Of a DNA stretch of 64,000 nt, positions 10,251 to 22,615 are shown piece after piece. Positions within the stretch are counted from its first letter, which is position 1; every line of letters starts with the position of its first letter. Source of the stretch: Torreya grandis (Eukaryota > Streptophyta > Pinopsida > Cupressales > Taxaceae); contig JARHVA010003166.1 of assembly GCA_037957365.1 (NCBI GenBank), positions 1,059,501 to 1,123,500 on the forward strand. Reading direction: 5' to 3'. The notes under the pieces were generated by a model. That model ran no database searches and was not told the origin of the DNA. It saw nothing but the letters and a program-made list of their open reading frames with translations. Position numbers and translations under genes: made by a program.

Positions 10251-11086
10251 AGAAGCCCACACTTTCAAGAGCTAGCCAAAATTAACCAATCCACCTAACT
10301 ACTTGTCTAACAAATAAATTTACTTTAGTGGTCTTATTTATAGGTTTCCCTCCCCATCTAAAGAGGATTTATTTATAATCTTCTAATTCAATGCATGCAC
10401 CTTTTATCAGGTATTTCTACCATAACTCATATTTCTAGTTTTACTACCTTCTTCTAATAATAGCAAATTTTGAGTGAAATAGTGAGTTCAATAGATTCTT
10501 GGTGTCAATGTGTTCTTTGGCCTCATTGATATCAGTACATGATCAAATATGAGTTTTTCATGGATCATGGTTGAGAAGTTCAAAGTAAGAAGTGGTATTC
10601 ACAGTGTTAGATGAAGTTTGTATCATATCTTAGAGGTGGTCCTTTCCTATTTTTGGTTATATGATGGCATAAGATGGAGCATGATGTTAAGGTGATCTTT
10701 TTAAGCTCTACGGATAGCTTGTTAGGTCCAAGGATTAGAATAGTCCAATTTTAGAGTTTTACATTCAAAGGAGATTAATAGGTTGACTTGATCAAACCAA
10801 GTCATATGTTTTGAAAAGGTAGTTAATATTCATGCATGAGAAAATGGAGCTTGTGAGTTTTAAAGGTAAATATGTCAAAGGATCAGAGATTCCCAAGTTT
10901 AGATTGATGAATGTCAAAGGGGGAGAAATTATTACATATGAGGTATGTATTTTGAGCTCTTATAAGTATATTTGATTACATTATTGATATTAAGAGGAGC
11001 TTGGTGGATATTTAGTCTACTTTGTCATTTATGGAAAAGAGGGAGAATTAAAAGAAGAGGTTACCATCAATGACAAAAGGGGAGAT
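10251..11086 (+). mobile_element. Element D: 3' noncoding end of a copia-type element with polypurine tracts
   Basis: I see no recognisable protein. Two purine tracts place it as the end of a copia internal region: ATGTCAAAGGGGGAGAAATT at 10,911-10,930 and CAATGACAAAAGGGGAGAT at 11,068-11,086, the second ending at the LTR start. The wording matches element Z and element E. The left limit is uncertain and part of the interval may belong to other repeats. Confidence 0.55.
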
Positions 11087-14000
11087 TATTGGCAAGTATT
11101 GTCATTGATGTCAAAGGTAATGACAAAGTGTTAATGTCATAATGATGATGAGTTAAGTTTTTGGATGCATATGAGTGGTAGATATTTTTTGAGGTTTATT
11201 ATATTGTATCTATCATATTGATATAGTTTTAGGTCAAGGAGAAAAGATAAGCATGAGAATAATGTATTGGTATAGGCTTGGTAGCCTAGTTTGTAAGCAT
11301 AGATATTTAGTTTATGATTAGATAGGAATTTGATGATGTTTAGGGATGCATATAGTGAGTTGAAGATGTGTAAGGGGTCCTATAAGAGGTCAATAATGAT
11401 TGGAGTGCTTATGTACATGAGTAGATTTCATCCAGTTCTTCATTATGTCCATCTAGACATTTTGGGTCTAGTGATAGAAAATATGAGTAGGCAGTTTGTT
11501 GACATCACCATTGCCATGTGTTGATGATTCAAGGGAAGTTGGTCATATGGTTATGATCAAAATAGTCCCTAGTTTCTATGTGATAAATATAAAGTCATGC
11601 AATGAATTTTAACCAAAGATATGCGTATGCAAAGTTAGGTTCCTTGACATTTTGATAGTGTTTCCTATGTTCAAATAGAGATGAGTAAAATTATTGATGA
11701 TGTAATATCTCACATGTGTGAGGGTTTCAAGAGAATTTTATTATATGGGTTTATTTAGTTTTGTACCTAGTTGATTTTCACTAAATTTTAGGTCATGTAA
11801 TGAAGTACATCAAGATCTATGCATGTGTAAAATTGGCCTTTCCAAATAGTTCTTGACATTGTTGGCTCTGTGGTATAAAAATCTGAGTGAGTAGATTAAT
11901 GGAGTTATATCTCACATGCACTAAGGTTTTAGGAGCTTCTTAATACATGGTTGGATTCCTTTTTAAAAGGAGAACATATTGACCAAATTTTAGAACATAT
12001 GATTGAGCGAGATAAAATATATGACTATGTAAAGTTGGCCTTCCAAGAAGATAGCAATGGTCTGCATACTTATTATATTTTTCACGACATTAAATATCAG
12101 GGCCAAATGAAGATCTAATGGTTTGTGGGTGATCGTATAAGATTGATCTAATGGTGTGTATGTAGTGAGATGATAAAAATTGTATGATGTTTAATAGTAA
12201 AGTGAACATGAGGCACATGAGGTTATCAAGTGTCATGATCATGGGGGTTCTAAGAAAGATCAAATAGTGAGAACTATAAGATAAATACATGGCTGATCCA
12301 TAGAGATTGATGGTGCACATTGAGTCAATATTGCAAGATTACATGACATGAGGTCAATTATTTGATGTTTAATATTTGGTAGTGGTGCACTAGGATTTAA
12401 AGGTCGATCTTCATATAATAATATAAATGTTGGATGATTTATCTAAATCTTCAAGGACACAAGATGATAGAATAGTGTTTGATGTTTAACTATGACCATT
12501 TGAATTCAAATATTTGAATTTAATAAAGGAAATACCAATGTCTAGTTTTTGAGCCATATATTTTGATCCAAGATGAATTTTCTCATGGTATAAAATTCAA
12601 AGTGGTAGATAAGTCCAAGGTGCATCTAGAAATATATATTTGAAGATTTTAAAGTGTGTACAGTCAAATATATTAAGGTCTAAAGTTGACTGTGTGTTCA
12701 TGCATGTTCTACAAGGAACCTGAGAAGGATATTTAAGCTTGTTCTAATGGTATTTTGATGTTTCATGATGACTTAGTTATTTGGGAGTGTTTTAGACTCC
12801 ATGAAGATGATCTATGTGCATTATAAAGGTTTTAACAAGCATATTTAGTATGATCAAAGTTTTATCAGTTGAATATGTATTTGTTCATGGTTATTATGTG
12901 CAAAAAATGTTGTTTAAGAAAATTATGCTTAAGCAAAAGGGTACTATGATTATTATTGGAACTTAAGGGGGACTTATAGATCATGTAGCATGGATTTATG
13001 AGTTGAAAAGTGTTCTTGTATTCTTATTTTTCTTGAAGAAGTGTCAAAGATGTGAATGGGTCATCATAGGACCTAAAGGTGACTTAGGCTTATTTGAAAG
13101 AGAGTTATGCTTAAGTGTGACCCGTGTAAGATGCCTTAAGTGTGAAGACATGTGTTGTGGCTAAAAATAATTATTGTGGACATGATAATTCATGATATCT
13201 CTATAAATGGTGAAACCAAATGAGTTGTTTTATTGAATTAAATGTGAGATTGGTGAATAGGTGCTCACAGTGAAGGCTTGTGAATAAATGGAGCCAAGTG
13301 AAGGAGATAAACTTTGAAAGAGAAGGTACAAGTTAGTGAAGACCAACAGAGATTGAATAGGCTTAGACATACTTATCTAAGCAAGGTGGTGAAGGTGATC
13401 ACATAGTTCATTGGATGTAATAATCTTAGAAGAGGTAGAATAAGTGAGTATGCTTAAAAGGTTTTTTAAGAGAGTGTGTATGGTGAGTGAAGGAGAGGTA
13501 GAGTGCCTAGTAGATGAGTTGATGAGTAAATAAAATTGAGGAGTATGTGTATGACTTGTATGTCATATTTATAATGTTTGAATAGTTCTCTTGTAGATTG
13601 AGGATGAATGAAGAGGTCTAGGGTGATCCAAAAGGTGGATTTAGATGCATTTTTTGTGTAGGGGTTAGAGGTGTTGAAGACATCAATACTAAGGTGGAGT
13701 TTTTTAAAGGAGGGTCTAAATGACTTGATCTTCCTTAAGGTCAGTTGCTCCTTATGAAAAAAGTGTTCACTAAAGGCCTTTGGTTAAGAGGATTTGATCA
13801 AAGTTTTTTAGTCTAAAAGAATTGACCAGTCTCTTGTTTGTAACTTCTTATAAGACAAGTAATCCATGTGTTGCAGGCTTGAGAGTGGGTTTTATTCTCC
13901 ATGAGAGTTTTCCATAAGAACTCTATGTTATGTGTTTAATCTTATGTATGCATTGAATGAATGAGTTCTCTTGTTAATGTTGCTTGATAAAGTTGATATA

Positions 14001-14105
14001 TGTTGATTATTTAATAGTTTGAAGTAATTGGAATTAAAATTAAAATATTTGGGCTCACTGATGCACCTTCCCCCTCTTAGTGATTATACCTCTCCTAATT
14101 TTACT
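11087..14105 (+). repeat. Element D: long copia-type LTR
   Basis: Starts TATTGGCAAGTATTGTCATTGATG-like right after the polypurine tract; the Z LTR begins in the same way (TGTTGGAAATATTGTCATTG in element sense), and the first G has become A here. About 3 kb long with a TATA box at 13,202-13,208. It ends in a C-rich segment inside CACTGATG...TTAGTG (14,056-14,082), comparable to the end of the Z LTR. The exact 3' border is not fixed because the next element is truncated. No coding sequence is seen. Confidence 0.65.
13202..13208 (+). promoter_or_regulatory. TATA box in the element D LTR
   Basis: TATAAAT in CTCTATAAATGGTG, about 2.1 kb after the LTR start and 0.9 kb before its end. Confidence 0.55.
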
Positions 14106-14124
14106 AGGAACTCTACCTTAAGAT

Positions 14125-14880
14125 TTTTCTAAGATATTTTTCTCAAAAACATTAAGGGAATTATTAACAATCATTTATTAGTTTACTTACTAAAGTTATC
14201 TTCACAAGGAAAAATATTGAAGAATAGATAAACTTATCTTTTGGGAAATCTAAAGAAGACTTCGACCTAGTCAATGACCTTGTGAATTTTTATCATGATC
14301 TAGGTGAGACCATCTAATATTTCACTACCAAATTTAATAAGTTGCATCAAAATATCCTGCATGATCTTAGACCATTTAAGAAGTTATCTAGACTTTAATT
14401 TTGTAGTATATTACTCTTAAAATATAAAATGACTCTAGAGGATAAGGATATTATAGAATATGATGAAACTATAACATTTTGGATTGAGTATGAAAGGAAA
14501 CTTAAATGTATTGGGTTTAAGGATAGGTATTATATAGGTCTAAAATTAGATAATGTATAAATTTTAAAATCCATTCAGAGTCTAGAAAATGAACTGGTTG
14601 TTGTTAAAAGACAACTGAATGATAAATCTTATTCATCTAATAAAAACAATACTAAAATTAAAAAACTAGAAATTATTTATTACTTTAATATTTGTGAATT
14701 AGATCATGATCCAAATTCATGTATTATTGTTCATAAGTTTAAAAAAATTCTTCATGGAAAATATTTTATGTCTAAATATTTAGCAGATAACATAAACATG
14801 TGTGCTCTTGATGATCCATTATAAAATGAATGCGCTTATGTTGTTAATACTAGAAGTAAAGATTAATAATCTTCTCAAAA
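14125..14880 (+). pseudogene. Family C internal I: gag fragment
   Basis: Homology to gag of internal II begins at about 14,125. Shared segments include the equivalents of SFGK(S/A)KE(D/C)FDLVNDLVNF near 14,240-14,290 and the finger region near 14,670-14,715. The finger reads FNICELDHDPNSC: the first Cys seen in internal II is Phe here. A downstream MCALDDP segment is shared too. The upstream third of gag is missing and frameshifts and stops are frequent. Gag would form the particle around element RNA. Confidence 0.75.
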
Positions 14881-15199
14881 TAACAAAACAACAATTATTA
14901 ATTCTTCTCCTGATTATAAAGGTAAAATAATTCAGAACAATTCTTCTAGTAGTTCAACTGATAATTCTCTTAAAAATATTTTTTTATCAATTAACTATAA
15001 TAATAGTCAATATCAGCATTATAAGCCTAATACTTTTTAAAAATCTAATGCTAAATCCTATAATATAATTGATGATTTATCTACAATCAAATCTATATTC
15101 TCATTATTACAAGTAGCTAGTCTTCCAAGATAGCTTAATAAAATTAATATAGATGTTAAAAATACTAAAACTAATGTAAGCTTACAAGAATAAGATGGT

Positions 15200-16190
15200 A
15201 ATGAACAATCAATTTTTTTTTCTCAAAGGTACGATCCACCTATAGATTATATGCCTCCCTTTATGTTTTAGACAAAATTAATAATAAATTAATCCATAAA
15301 TGTATCTTAGATATAGGTTATTCAAAGGATATAATACCTAAATTTATTACAAACAAATTAGGCATATCTTATGAAATTGACAATAGAAAATTTACTAGAT
15401 ATGATTATAGACAAACTAAAAGTTTTGGTAAGTTTTGAGACATAGTCATTAAGATTGCCTAAGATGAAATAATTAAATTCATGACTATTATCCAAGTTTT
15501 AGACATTCTTAATAAATATGATATATTTTTAGAAATGGATTGATCAAAAGCAACTAGTTATTTTATCAAAAAAGATATCACATGGGTTCTTGTTAGTAAA
15601 AAAATTGCTTTCATTAAAAGAGAAGATTGGTCTAGTACACCTATACAGTCATCCATTTCTTTCACTTTTTCTTATGTTGAGATAGGAATTGGAACTTATG
15701 AGTAGCTAATTTTAGATGAATCAGAAAATCAACATGAATAATTCTTAGAGAAAAATATTTTATGGTCACTTTATTTTGATGGAGCTTGTTTTCAACAAGG
15801 TAATGGTTATAGAATTTTATTGATTTATCCTTTTGGTAATATATTTGATTATAATTATAAATTATCATCTAAAAATACTAATAATACTATATAATTTGAA
15901 GTATTATGTTTAGGTTTAAAAAAACCTGTTGAAATTAATATTAAACATTTATAAGTCTTTGGAGATTCTGAAATAGTTAATTAGGCAAGTTCAATTTTTT
16001 TTATAAAACTAGTCAAACTTTTATACATAATTATATTCAAAAGGTTTGACCTTTACTTGATCATTTTTAGGCTTTCAATATCACTCATAATCTTAGAGAA
16101 TATAATATTAGAGCTAATAATCTTGCTATTTTTACATCTAATCCAATTCTAAGTGAGAATGAACCAACCATAGATTTCTCTTATGCTAAA
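15200..16190 (+). pseudogene. Family C internal I: protease and upstream RNase H
   Basis: The aspartic protease is readable as IHKCILDIGYSKDIIP near 15,290-15,340 (D-x-G active-site loop) after a frameshift near 15,270. It is followed by a conserved spacer (KREDWSS, SYVEIGIGTYE) and then an RNase H: LWSLYFDGACFQQGNG near 15,761-15,805, FEVLCLGLKK with the catalytic Glu at about 15,895-15,927, and VFGDSEIVN with the Asp at about 15,956-15,980. Both parts occur in the same order in internal II, so an RNase H before RT is a family trait and not a local rearrangement. Dead by multiple stops. Confidence 0.78.
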
Positions 16191-16214
16191 ATTTTTTGAC
16201 CTAAAATTTCATAT

Positions 16215-17340
16215 TTGAATTATAATTGGTCTATTTTTAGTTGTGATGAACCCATAGATTCAATTATTAAAGTTAACTATTTTGATCATGATGATTATGT
16301 ATTAAATTGTGAAGATTATTTGCAATTAAGTACTAATAAATTACATATTGGTTTAGTAACTTTGGAATATTTGTTTACACCTAATGACCATCCCAAGATT
16401 TCTATAATGGAAGAGCCTTCCAAGAGAATTATAAGTGAAAATATTCTTATGAACTCGGGAAAAAAAGAAGATCCTAAATATGTGTATTTATAAATTCAAG
16501 TTACTATAAGTGAGAAGGTTAAATTCATTGAGTTATAAAAAAATTTGTTGATGTATTTTCCCAATCATACAAAGATATTAAAGGTTAAGATATTGATATT
16601 ATTAAACATGACATATCTATAAAACTTAAATTTTAAACTTGTGAGGTAGAAAATAAAAAGAATTATCCCTTTATTACAATATTTCAATACCAAAGAGTTA
16701 GATAAAATGATTGATGTTGGTGTCATTTTTTTTTTAATATTCTCAATGTGTAGCTAATTTATTACCAGTTAGGAGTAAAAATGGTGATATTAGATTGTGT
16801 GTTGATTTTAGAGATTTTAATAAAGCTAGCATTAAAGATAATTTTCCTCTACCAAATATAGATTATATTTTGTAACAAGTTGCGGGATTAGAAGTGATGT
16901 CATTATTAGATGGATTTTTTGATTTTAATCAAAAAATTTAAATTCTGAAGATAGACATAAGACCACTTCTACTACTCATATAAGGACTTTTACAAATAAT
17001 AGAATGACTTTTGTATTAATGAATACATCAGCCAATTTTTAAAGAGCTATGTATATTGATTTTGATGAGTTGATTAACATTGTTATTCAGGTCTATCTGG
17101 ATGATCTCACCATTTATTCAAAAAGACAAAAAAAATATTTAGACCATCTTCGTGAAGTTTTCACAAGATGTAGAAAATATGGAATTTATTTGAATTTAAA
17201 GAAATTAGTTTTGAGTGTTAATGAAGGTAGGTTATTAAGATTTTTAAGGATGATATTTATATAGATCTTGAATGTATTAAAGAAATTAAAGAGTTACCTC
17301 CTCATAAAGATCATTCTAATTTATGGTATTTATTTGGTAA
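16215..17340 (+). pseudogene. Family C internal I: connector and reverse transcriptase
   Basis: The open segment 16,215-16,493 is the connector between RNase H and RT (ending in GKKEDPKYVYL). RT motifs follow: KNGDIRLCVDFRDFNKAS (16,778-16,835), DNFPLPNID, MSLLDGFF near 16,900, then the catalytic box VYLDDLTIYSK at about 17,089-17,121 and HLREVFTRCRKYGIYLNLKK. The YLDD box is intact. Homologous to 26,800-27,900. Several frameshifts and stops make it nonfunctional. RT copies element RNA into cDNA. Confidence 0.87.
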
Positions 17341-18030
17341 AATTAACTTTGTTAGGAAATTCATTTCAAATTTTGTTGATTAGTCTAATTATTTGCAATT
17401 ATTGTTTAAAAAAGATAAAATTTACACTTAAAATGAAGGTGTTGATTTAACATTCAATAACGTTAAATATGTCATAATAAGTGTTCCAGTTCTTTCTAAA
17501 ATAGATTTTAAAAAAGTATTCATTATTTAAGTTAATGCTTCTAAAAATAAATTGGAGTTGTTATCACTCAAGAGTTTTTTGAAATTAGCATTATAGAAAT
17601 TAGAAAGGGCTAACCAAAAATTGAAAAAGTTTTTTGATAAATTTTTTTTAATAAAAATATTAAAGTTGGTGATCTAGATTTATATTAGAACAAATCTCAT
17701 GAATATCTTGATAAACATCATAAATTTAATGCATTATGGCTTGGTCTTTATCAAATTGCAACTGTACATGGAAATAATGGTTTTCATTTGAAAGATCTTG
17801 ATAGAAATTGGTTACATTACTAAGTTAATGGTTGTCATTTAAAATTATTTCATGATTAGATCCTTTTGAGATTCTTTTGTTTTTCTATTTTATTTTTATT
17901 TTGTGCTTCTTTTCTTTGCTTTTATTTTTTTTGTTTCTTATTTTGATCTGTTTGTTTGCTTTTTTTTGTTTTTTTTTTTCACTTTTGAAAGGATAAATAA
18001 GTGTTTTAAATGGATGAAGTTTCACATTAT
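17341..18030 (+). pseudogene. Family C internal I: remnant RNase H, integrase C-terminus and 3' UTR
   Basis: After RT, a short RNase H start is present, then the sequence jumps near 17,580-17,592 to the C-terminal part of integrase (equivalents of KLERAKQKLKK, WLGLYQIATVHGNNGFHLKDLD, HLKLFHD, ending about 17,862). Compared with internal II roughly 1.4 kb (RNase H end and integrase finger and core) is deleted. The remaining 170 bp is a T-rich 3' UTR matching 29,870-30,034. Confidence 0.78.
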
Positions 18031-18048
18031 GAAGGAAGAATGTGAAGA
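18031..18048 (+). promoter_or_regulatory. Polypurine tract before LTR2
   Basis: GAAGGAAGAATGTGAAGA ends at the TG start of LTR2. The homologous tract before LTR3 is at 30,035-30,052 (GAAAGAATAATGAAAAGA). Confidence 0.75.
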
Positions 18049-19202
18049 TGCTACAATTCTACTATAAGTATTAAATACTTTTAGATATTACTCTTTATAA
18101 ATTTAATATTTTTTATACATAAATAATATATGTTGAGTTGTAGCTAGTTGTTGAAGTAATTCTTGATTTTTAGATATTGTATTTAAGGAATTTGTATTAG
18201 TTTATACATCCAACCTAAACTTCTCTACTATATCATTCCCTTTCTTTATGCCATACTAGCCAAACATTTGATCTCATAGTTTTTTATTCATTATTAGATG
18301 GATTTACATGTAACTTCTTAAGAAATGAGTTTTCTAGATCACACTCTCAGTATTATGTTTTTATCAATAGGTAATTTTATTTCTACTATATTTTATTATT
18401 CAAAATTGACTAGCAAGGTCACTAGTGTTATGCCTATTTTTCACACCCCCATTAATTTTCTAAAACTAATACTCCTATTAGCCATAGATATGACCTAGTT
18501 ATAAAGTTTAAAACTATGTTGGGGACTTAATCAATTAGTAGTATATTTAGATGCATATTTCAAATTACATAATTCTATGATGATTGGTTTATGAATTCAT
18601 ATTTATATTCTATGTAGTTTCAAAGATCATAAATGAAGGAATAAATAAAATATGCATATATAATTATAACTACTTAATGTGTATGATCAGTTATTTTTGG
18701 TTTTTTAGTTGATTATTAATCAAATTATAGTACAACATTTTTCGTTTGAAATAGTGACACTTTATATAGTTTATCAAAATTAGAATAATTATATGATTGT
18801 CATGATGAATGTAGATATCTACATTGATCTTTAAATAGGTATTTTGTATAAATTTTAAATCAATTTTCAGTTGATAGTTTGATCAGATTATGATAATTAA
18901 TTTGAAATTTTTAATTATAATGGCAGTATGCGACATGATTTGATCAAAATAGAAATATATTGTTGATTGGTCATAATGGTTTCTGATTAATTTGATTTCA
19001 TTTCGTAATTATAAATATAGATTGTCATAATGAATATGACATTATATGAGTCATGGTAAAACTGGTTTGATATTATTCTTGAAAAATATAAACTATTTCC
19101 TAAAGATATTTAAGCATCCTAAGGGGTTGTAAGTTTAATCCTAAGGCTTCATTATGATAAATTTCTTAATCTAATGTCATTTATCTTAAGGTTTTGAATT
19201 GA

Positions 19203-19210
19203 TATAAATA
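19203..19210 (+). promoter_or_regulatory. TATA candidate 1 in LTR2
   Basis: TATAAATA in TTGATATAAATAGATT; kept in LTR3 at about 31,250 (GATATAAATACATT). If this is the real promoter, the LTR open frame would lie in the transcript leader. Confidence 0.45.
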
Positions 19211-21464
19211 GATTTATCAGACCCTAAACACTCATGGTGACTTCGAGGGTAGTTTGAATAAGATTGTTTTGAGGCATAAAGGTTTTGTATGATCATAAAG
19301 GTTTATGAATAAATGATTTATTTTGAAAGGTAAATAAGATTAACCTATGCTATGCTCATTTTTGAGACATAAAGGTTTTATGTCATTGGTAAGTTGAGTT
19401 GGCAGAAACATTGTAATGATAAGTTGGTAGATTTCATGGCATGCTAAGATAGTAAGGTGAGTTAATAGGAAGTGTGGTAGATGTTTTGAATTTGAATGAA
19501 ATTTTAAAACATTTAATGAATTTTCTACATGCCTTGAATCTTGCAAGCTAGTAAGTGTTTTAGTAGGTATATTGGTTATTACTACATTTTATGGTGTCAC
19601 TAAATTGGTTGGTGGAATTCTAAGTACTAGTCTCGATTTTAATGAGCCAATGGTGATTGTGCACATAAGCATAATAGTTACTTCAAGGGACTTGACTTAA
19701 AAATAACATTATTTTCATTATTTTGATCATTTTTTGAAAGCTTTCTTATGGAAATGGCACTCTACTAGATTAGATTTTGGAGTTGTAAACAAAAATTATG
19801 AGAGGAAAGTTGTAGGGAAATGTATACAAGTATGCCAATAACAAATTGAATGAGATTTGAAGAATTATATGAGTTATTTCAAATGATTTTATATTTACAT
19901 GAAGATAAATATGGTTTTGGGTTTGTATGTGATAATTTTTGATAAGCTATCTATGCATGTTTATTTTGGAAGGATAAAAACTTAAAGTTTAGTGGTTTTT
20001 ATGTTTTCTCTATGCATGGCATATCTATGTAAATGGATTTAGTCTTTGATAAGACCATTTATCTTGGTAGTTAATGACATAGACATGTTGGTTTTTTGGT
20101 TTTGAGCATGGTATTTTGAGAATATTAAGGTTTTTCTTATTTGAATGTGCATTTTATTCTATCTTACTATGACTAATATAGATTTTAGTGGTGCTTTGAA
20201 CATACCATTTATAGTTTCAAAAGCTTGGTTGAGACTTCGGGTTTTATAGGGATGTACTTTGTGTGTTTATTTCATGAATATTTTGAAGGGTTTGAATGGT
20301 TTATGTTCATCATGTTATAAATGAATGGTTTCATGAGTATATTCAAACATATAGTATGACTTTTCAGTGGTGGTATTGTTTATATTTTAGTATTTTGAAG
20401 GTATAAGTTTCATGTATATCAATTTTAGTTTCAAATCTAGGACTTGAAGAAAGGGTTTTACATGGTTATGTCATGGATATAGTATGTTGAATTTGTTCTA
20501 TGAAGGTAATAGAGGTTATTGTTAGATTTGTGTATCTCATTTCTTGAGTTTTGATGGATTTTTTTAATAATAATATAATGATGTTTTAACATATTAAAGA
20601 TGTAATTTATGTGCATGAAGGTTGAAATATTGAGAAATATGATACATTCAAAATTATTTTGGGTTTTGTTCAATGTTTTGGAAATAAACAAACGGTAAAG
20701 AAGTGTTGATAGTTTTCACAAAAAAATGAAATAGGTTGTTTCTTAGTTTTGAAATAATATTTTAGATGGAGATAATGGTTTGTTGTGGTTATGTTTCATA
20801 CATTGTAATGATTTTGAAGTGATTAAAATGTGATATTGTGAATGGCTTTCTCATGAAAATATAGGTATATTATTTTGATTAATACTTTGATTGACAGAAT
20901 GAAATATTATGTCATTTATAATTTTCTTGGTTATTTCAAAATAATGAATATATAAAATAATAAGATGATTATAGTTTCATAAAAAACTATAATATTGACT
21001 TGAAAAGATAAGTCATTATTGAAAGTTTATATTTCCATGACTTGGCCTCTTATATTTTGAGAAAGTTATATAGATTTCAATTTGATAAATACTTGTCATA
21101 AATACGACTTTGTGGAAATATTGATTTCAATTGTTTGAACTAGTTTAGTTTATATTCTTAGATAATTTTCATACAGTGAGAATAGAAAATCATGAAGATA
21201 TAGTAGAATATTTTGAAAATAAAATTATAATAATATAATTTAGTTTAAGATTTTAACTAGAAATTATTTGACTTAGTTATCAGTTTTCATATGAATGTAC
21301 AATTCAATTAGTTGAAATAATTTGATAATAGTGGAAATTTTTGTGAGTGATTAAGGATCTACTATATTGAAATATAGTGGTTATTTGGTTTCATATTTGA
21401 TATATGCATGTTGATTTTTAGTCATAAATAATCAAATTTGAATATATTTTAGGTTGTATATAAG

Positions 21465-22271
21465 ATGTTGGGTTGGGGTCAACTTAGATCAGGTAGAGAT
21501 AGTGCTAATCAAGGTTGGAGAAGGAATCAAACTTCTTGTAGCATAAACCAATAAAACTCGAATAGATAATTTCCAAGAGAGGGTTTTAGGGCTAGGATAT
21601 TCGGCCCTATGTATGTTAATAGGGGAACTAAAATGTCAATCCATTTTGATACCACTAACCTTGAGTTCTGGAATGTTTTCAATAATTTACCCTTTAACCT
21701 ACAAACCATAAGGGTGATAGAAGATTTCATAGCCATAGATTTATATCTCGATCTCATTCCCATAGTAGTTCTTCTCATCACTTGCATAATAATCTACATC
21801 AGTTGCTAGTTTAGTCACCTACTCCAGAGAGAATCTAGCATGTTTATAAGGCACACCATTTTAATGAAACAATTTAGCTATATGTTAAAATATTCCATAC
21901 CAAGAACTTTGTCAATCTTACCTTGGCTTTTTTTTGATAAATTTTCACCATCTAAAAGAGATCTTATTTTAGGTATTATAAAATTAAGTTTGAAAGAGCC
22001 ACTTTTGGGTTACATAAAACACAACTTTGAAATTCATCGAATCATTTTAGATAAATGGTTAGATAGTTAGAATGACAAGTACAGTCTAGTTGAGGTTAGA
22101 GTTCTCAAGTGGATTAAGCTATAAGTAGATGATCATGTAAGTGATTTAGGAACAAACATGGTTCACCTTCTAGTAGTTGAAATGAAATAAAATGAATGTG
22201 TGAATGAGCAGAGAAATCTAGTAATTGAGGTTCTTTCTGATTCTAATGATTATTGAATGTCAGTAGGATAA
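21465..22271 (+). pseudogene. Open-frame relic (268 codons) inside LTR2 of family C; unknown protein
   Basis: I do not recognise this protein. From ATG at 21,465 one frame runs 807 nt without any frameshift to a TAA at 22,271, broken only by seven in-frame stops, several at CAG/CAA-like or TGG-like positions (for example TGA at 22,253 where LTR3 has TGG). The N-terminus is rich in Gly, Arg, Asn and Gln (MLGWGQLRSGRDSANQGWRR), the middle has FGPMYVNRGTKMSIHFD and NVFNNLPFN, and the C-terminal half is charged (KWLDS, VEVRVLK, LGTNMVHLLV, NECVNE). LTR3 keeps the homologous frame, start and TAA, though interrupted by insertion X and small indels. No zinc knuckle or enzyme motif is seen. It may be an accessory gene or captured sequence. 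Confidence 0.6.
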
Positions 22272-22607
22272 TTTTTTATTTCAAATTTGAACTTTTAAGT
22301 TAGCAAAACTTAAGTACTTTCAGATTTGATAATTTTATTTTTTTATTTTGATATTTTGATTATAATGTTTTGGAAGTAAAACATACTTTAATTTATTGAT
22401 ATGTATAATATCTTAAGTAATTTTTAAAAATATGCATTATAGTATCAATTTAAATAGGAATTTCATTAACTTTGATTTGTCTATTTATTTATTGAAATAT
22501 GTTATTCTAGTTTATTATTTATTGATTAAGGGTCCCCACCTATTAGGAAATGTTTGGTCTCTATTTAAATAGTTAATCTATTAAAGTTTTTTAGTTTTAA
22601 TTTGAAG

Positions 22608-22615
22608 CATAAAAG
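22608..22615 (+). promoter_or_regulatory. TATA candidate 2 in LTR2
   Basis: CATAAAAG before GAGATCAAA; LTR3 has AATAAAAGGAGATCAAA at about 42,070. If used, the LTR open frame would lie in U3, upstream of transcription start in the 5' LTR but inside the transcript at the 3' LTR. Confidence 0.4.
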
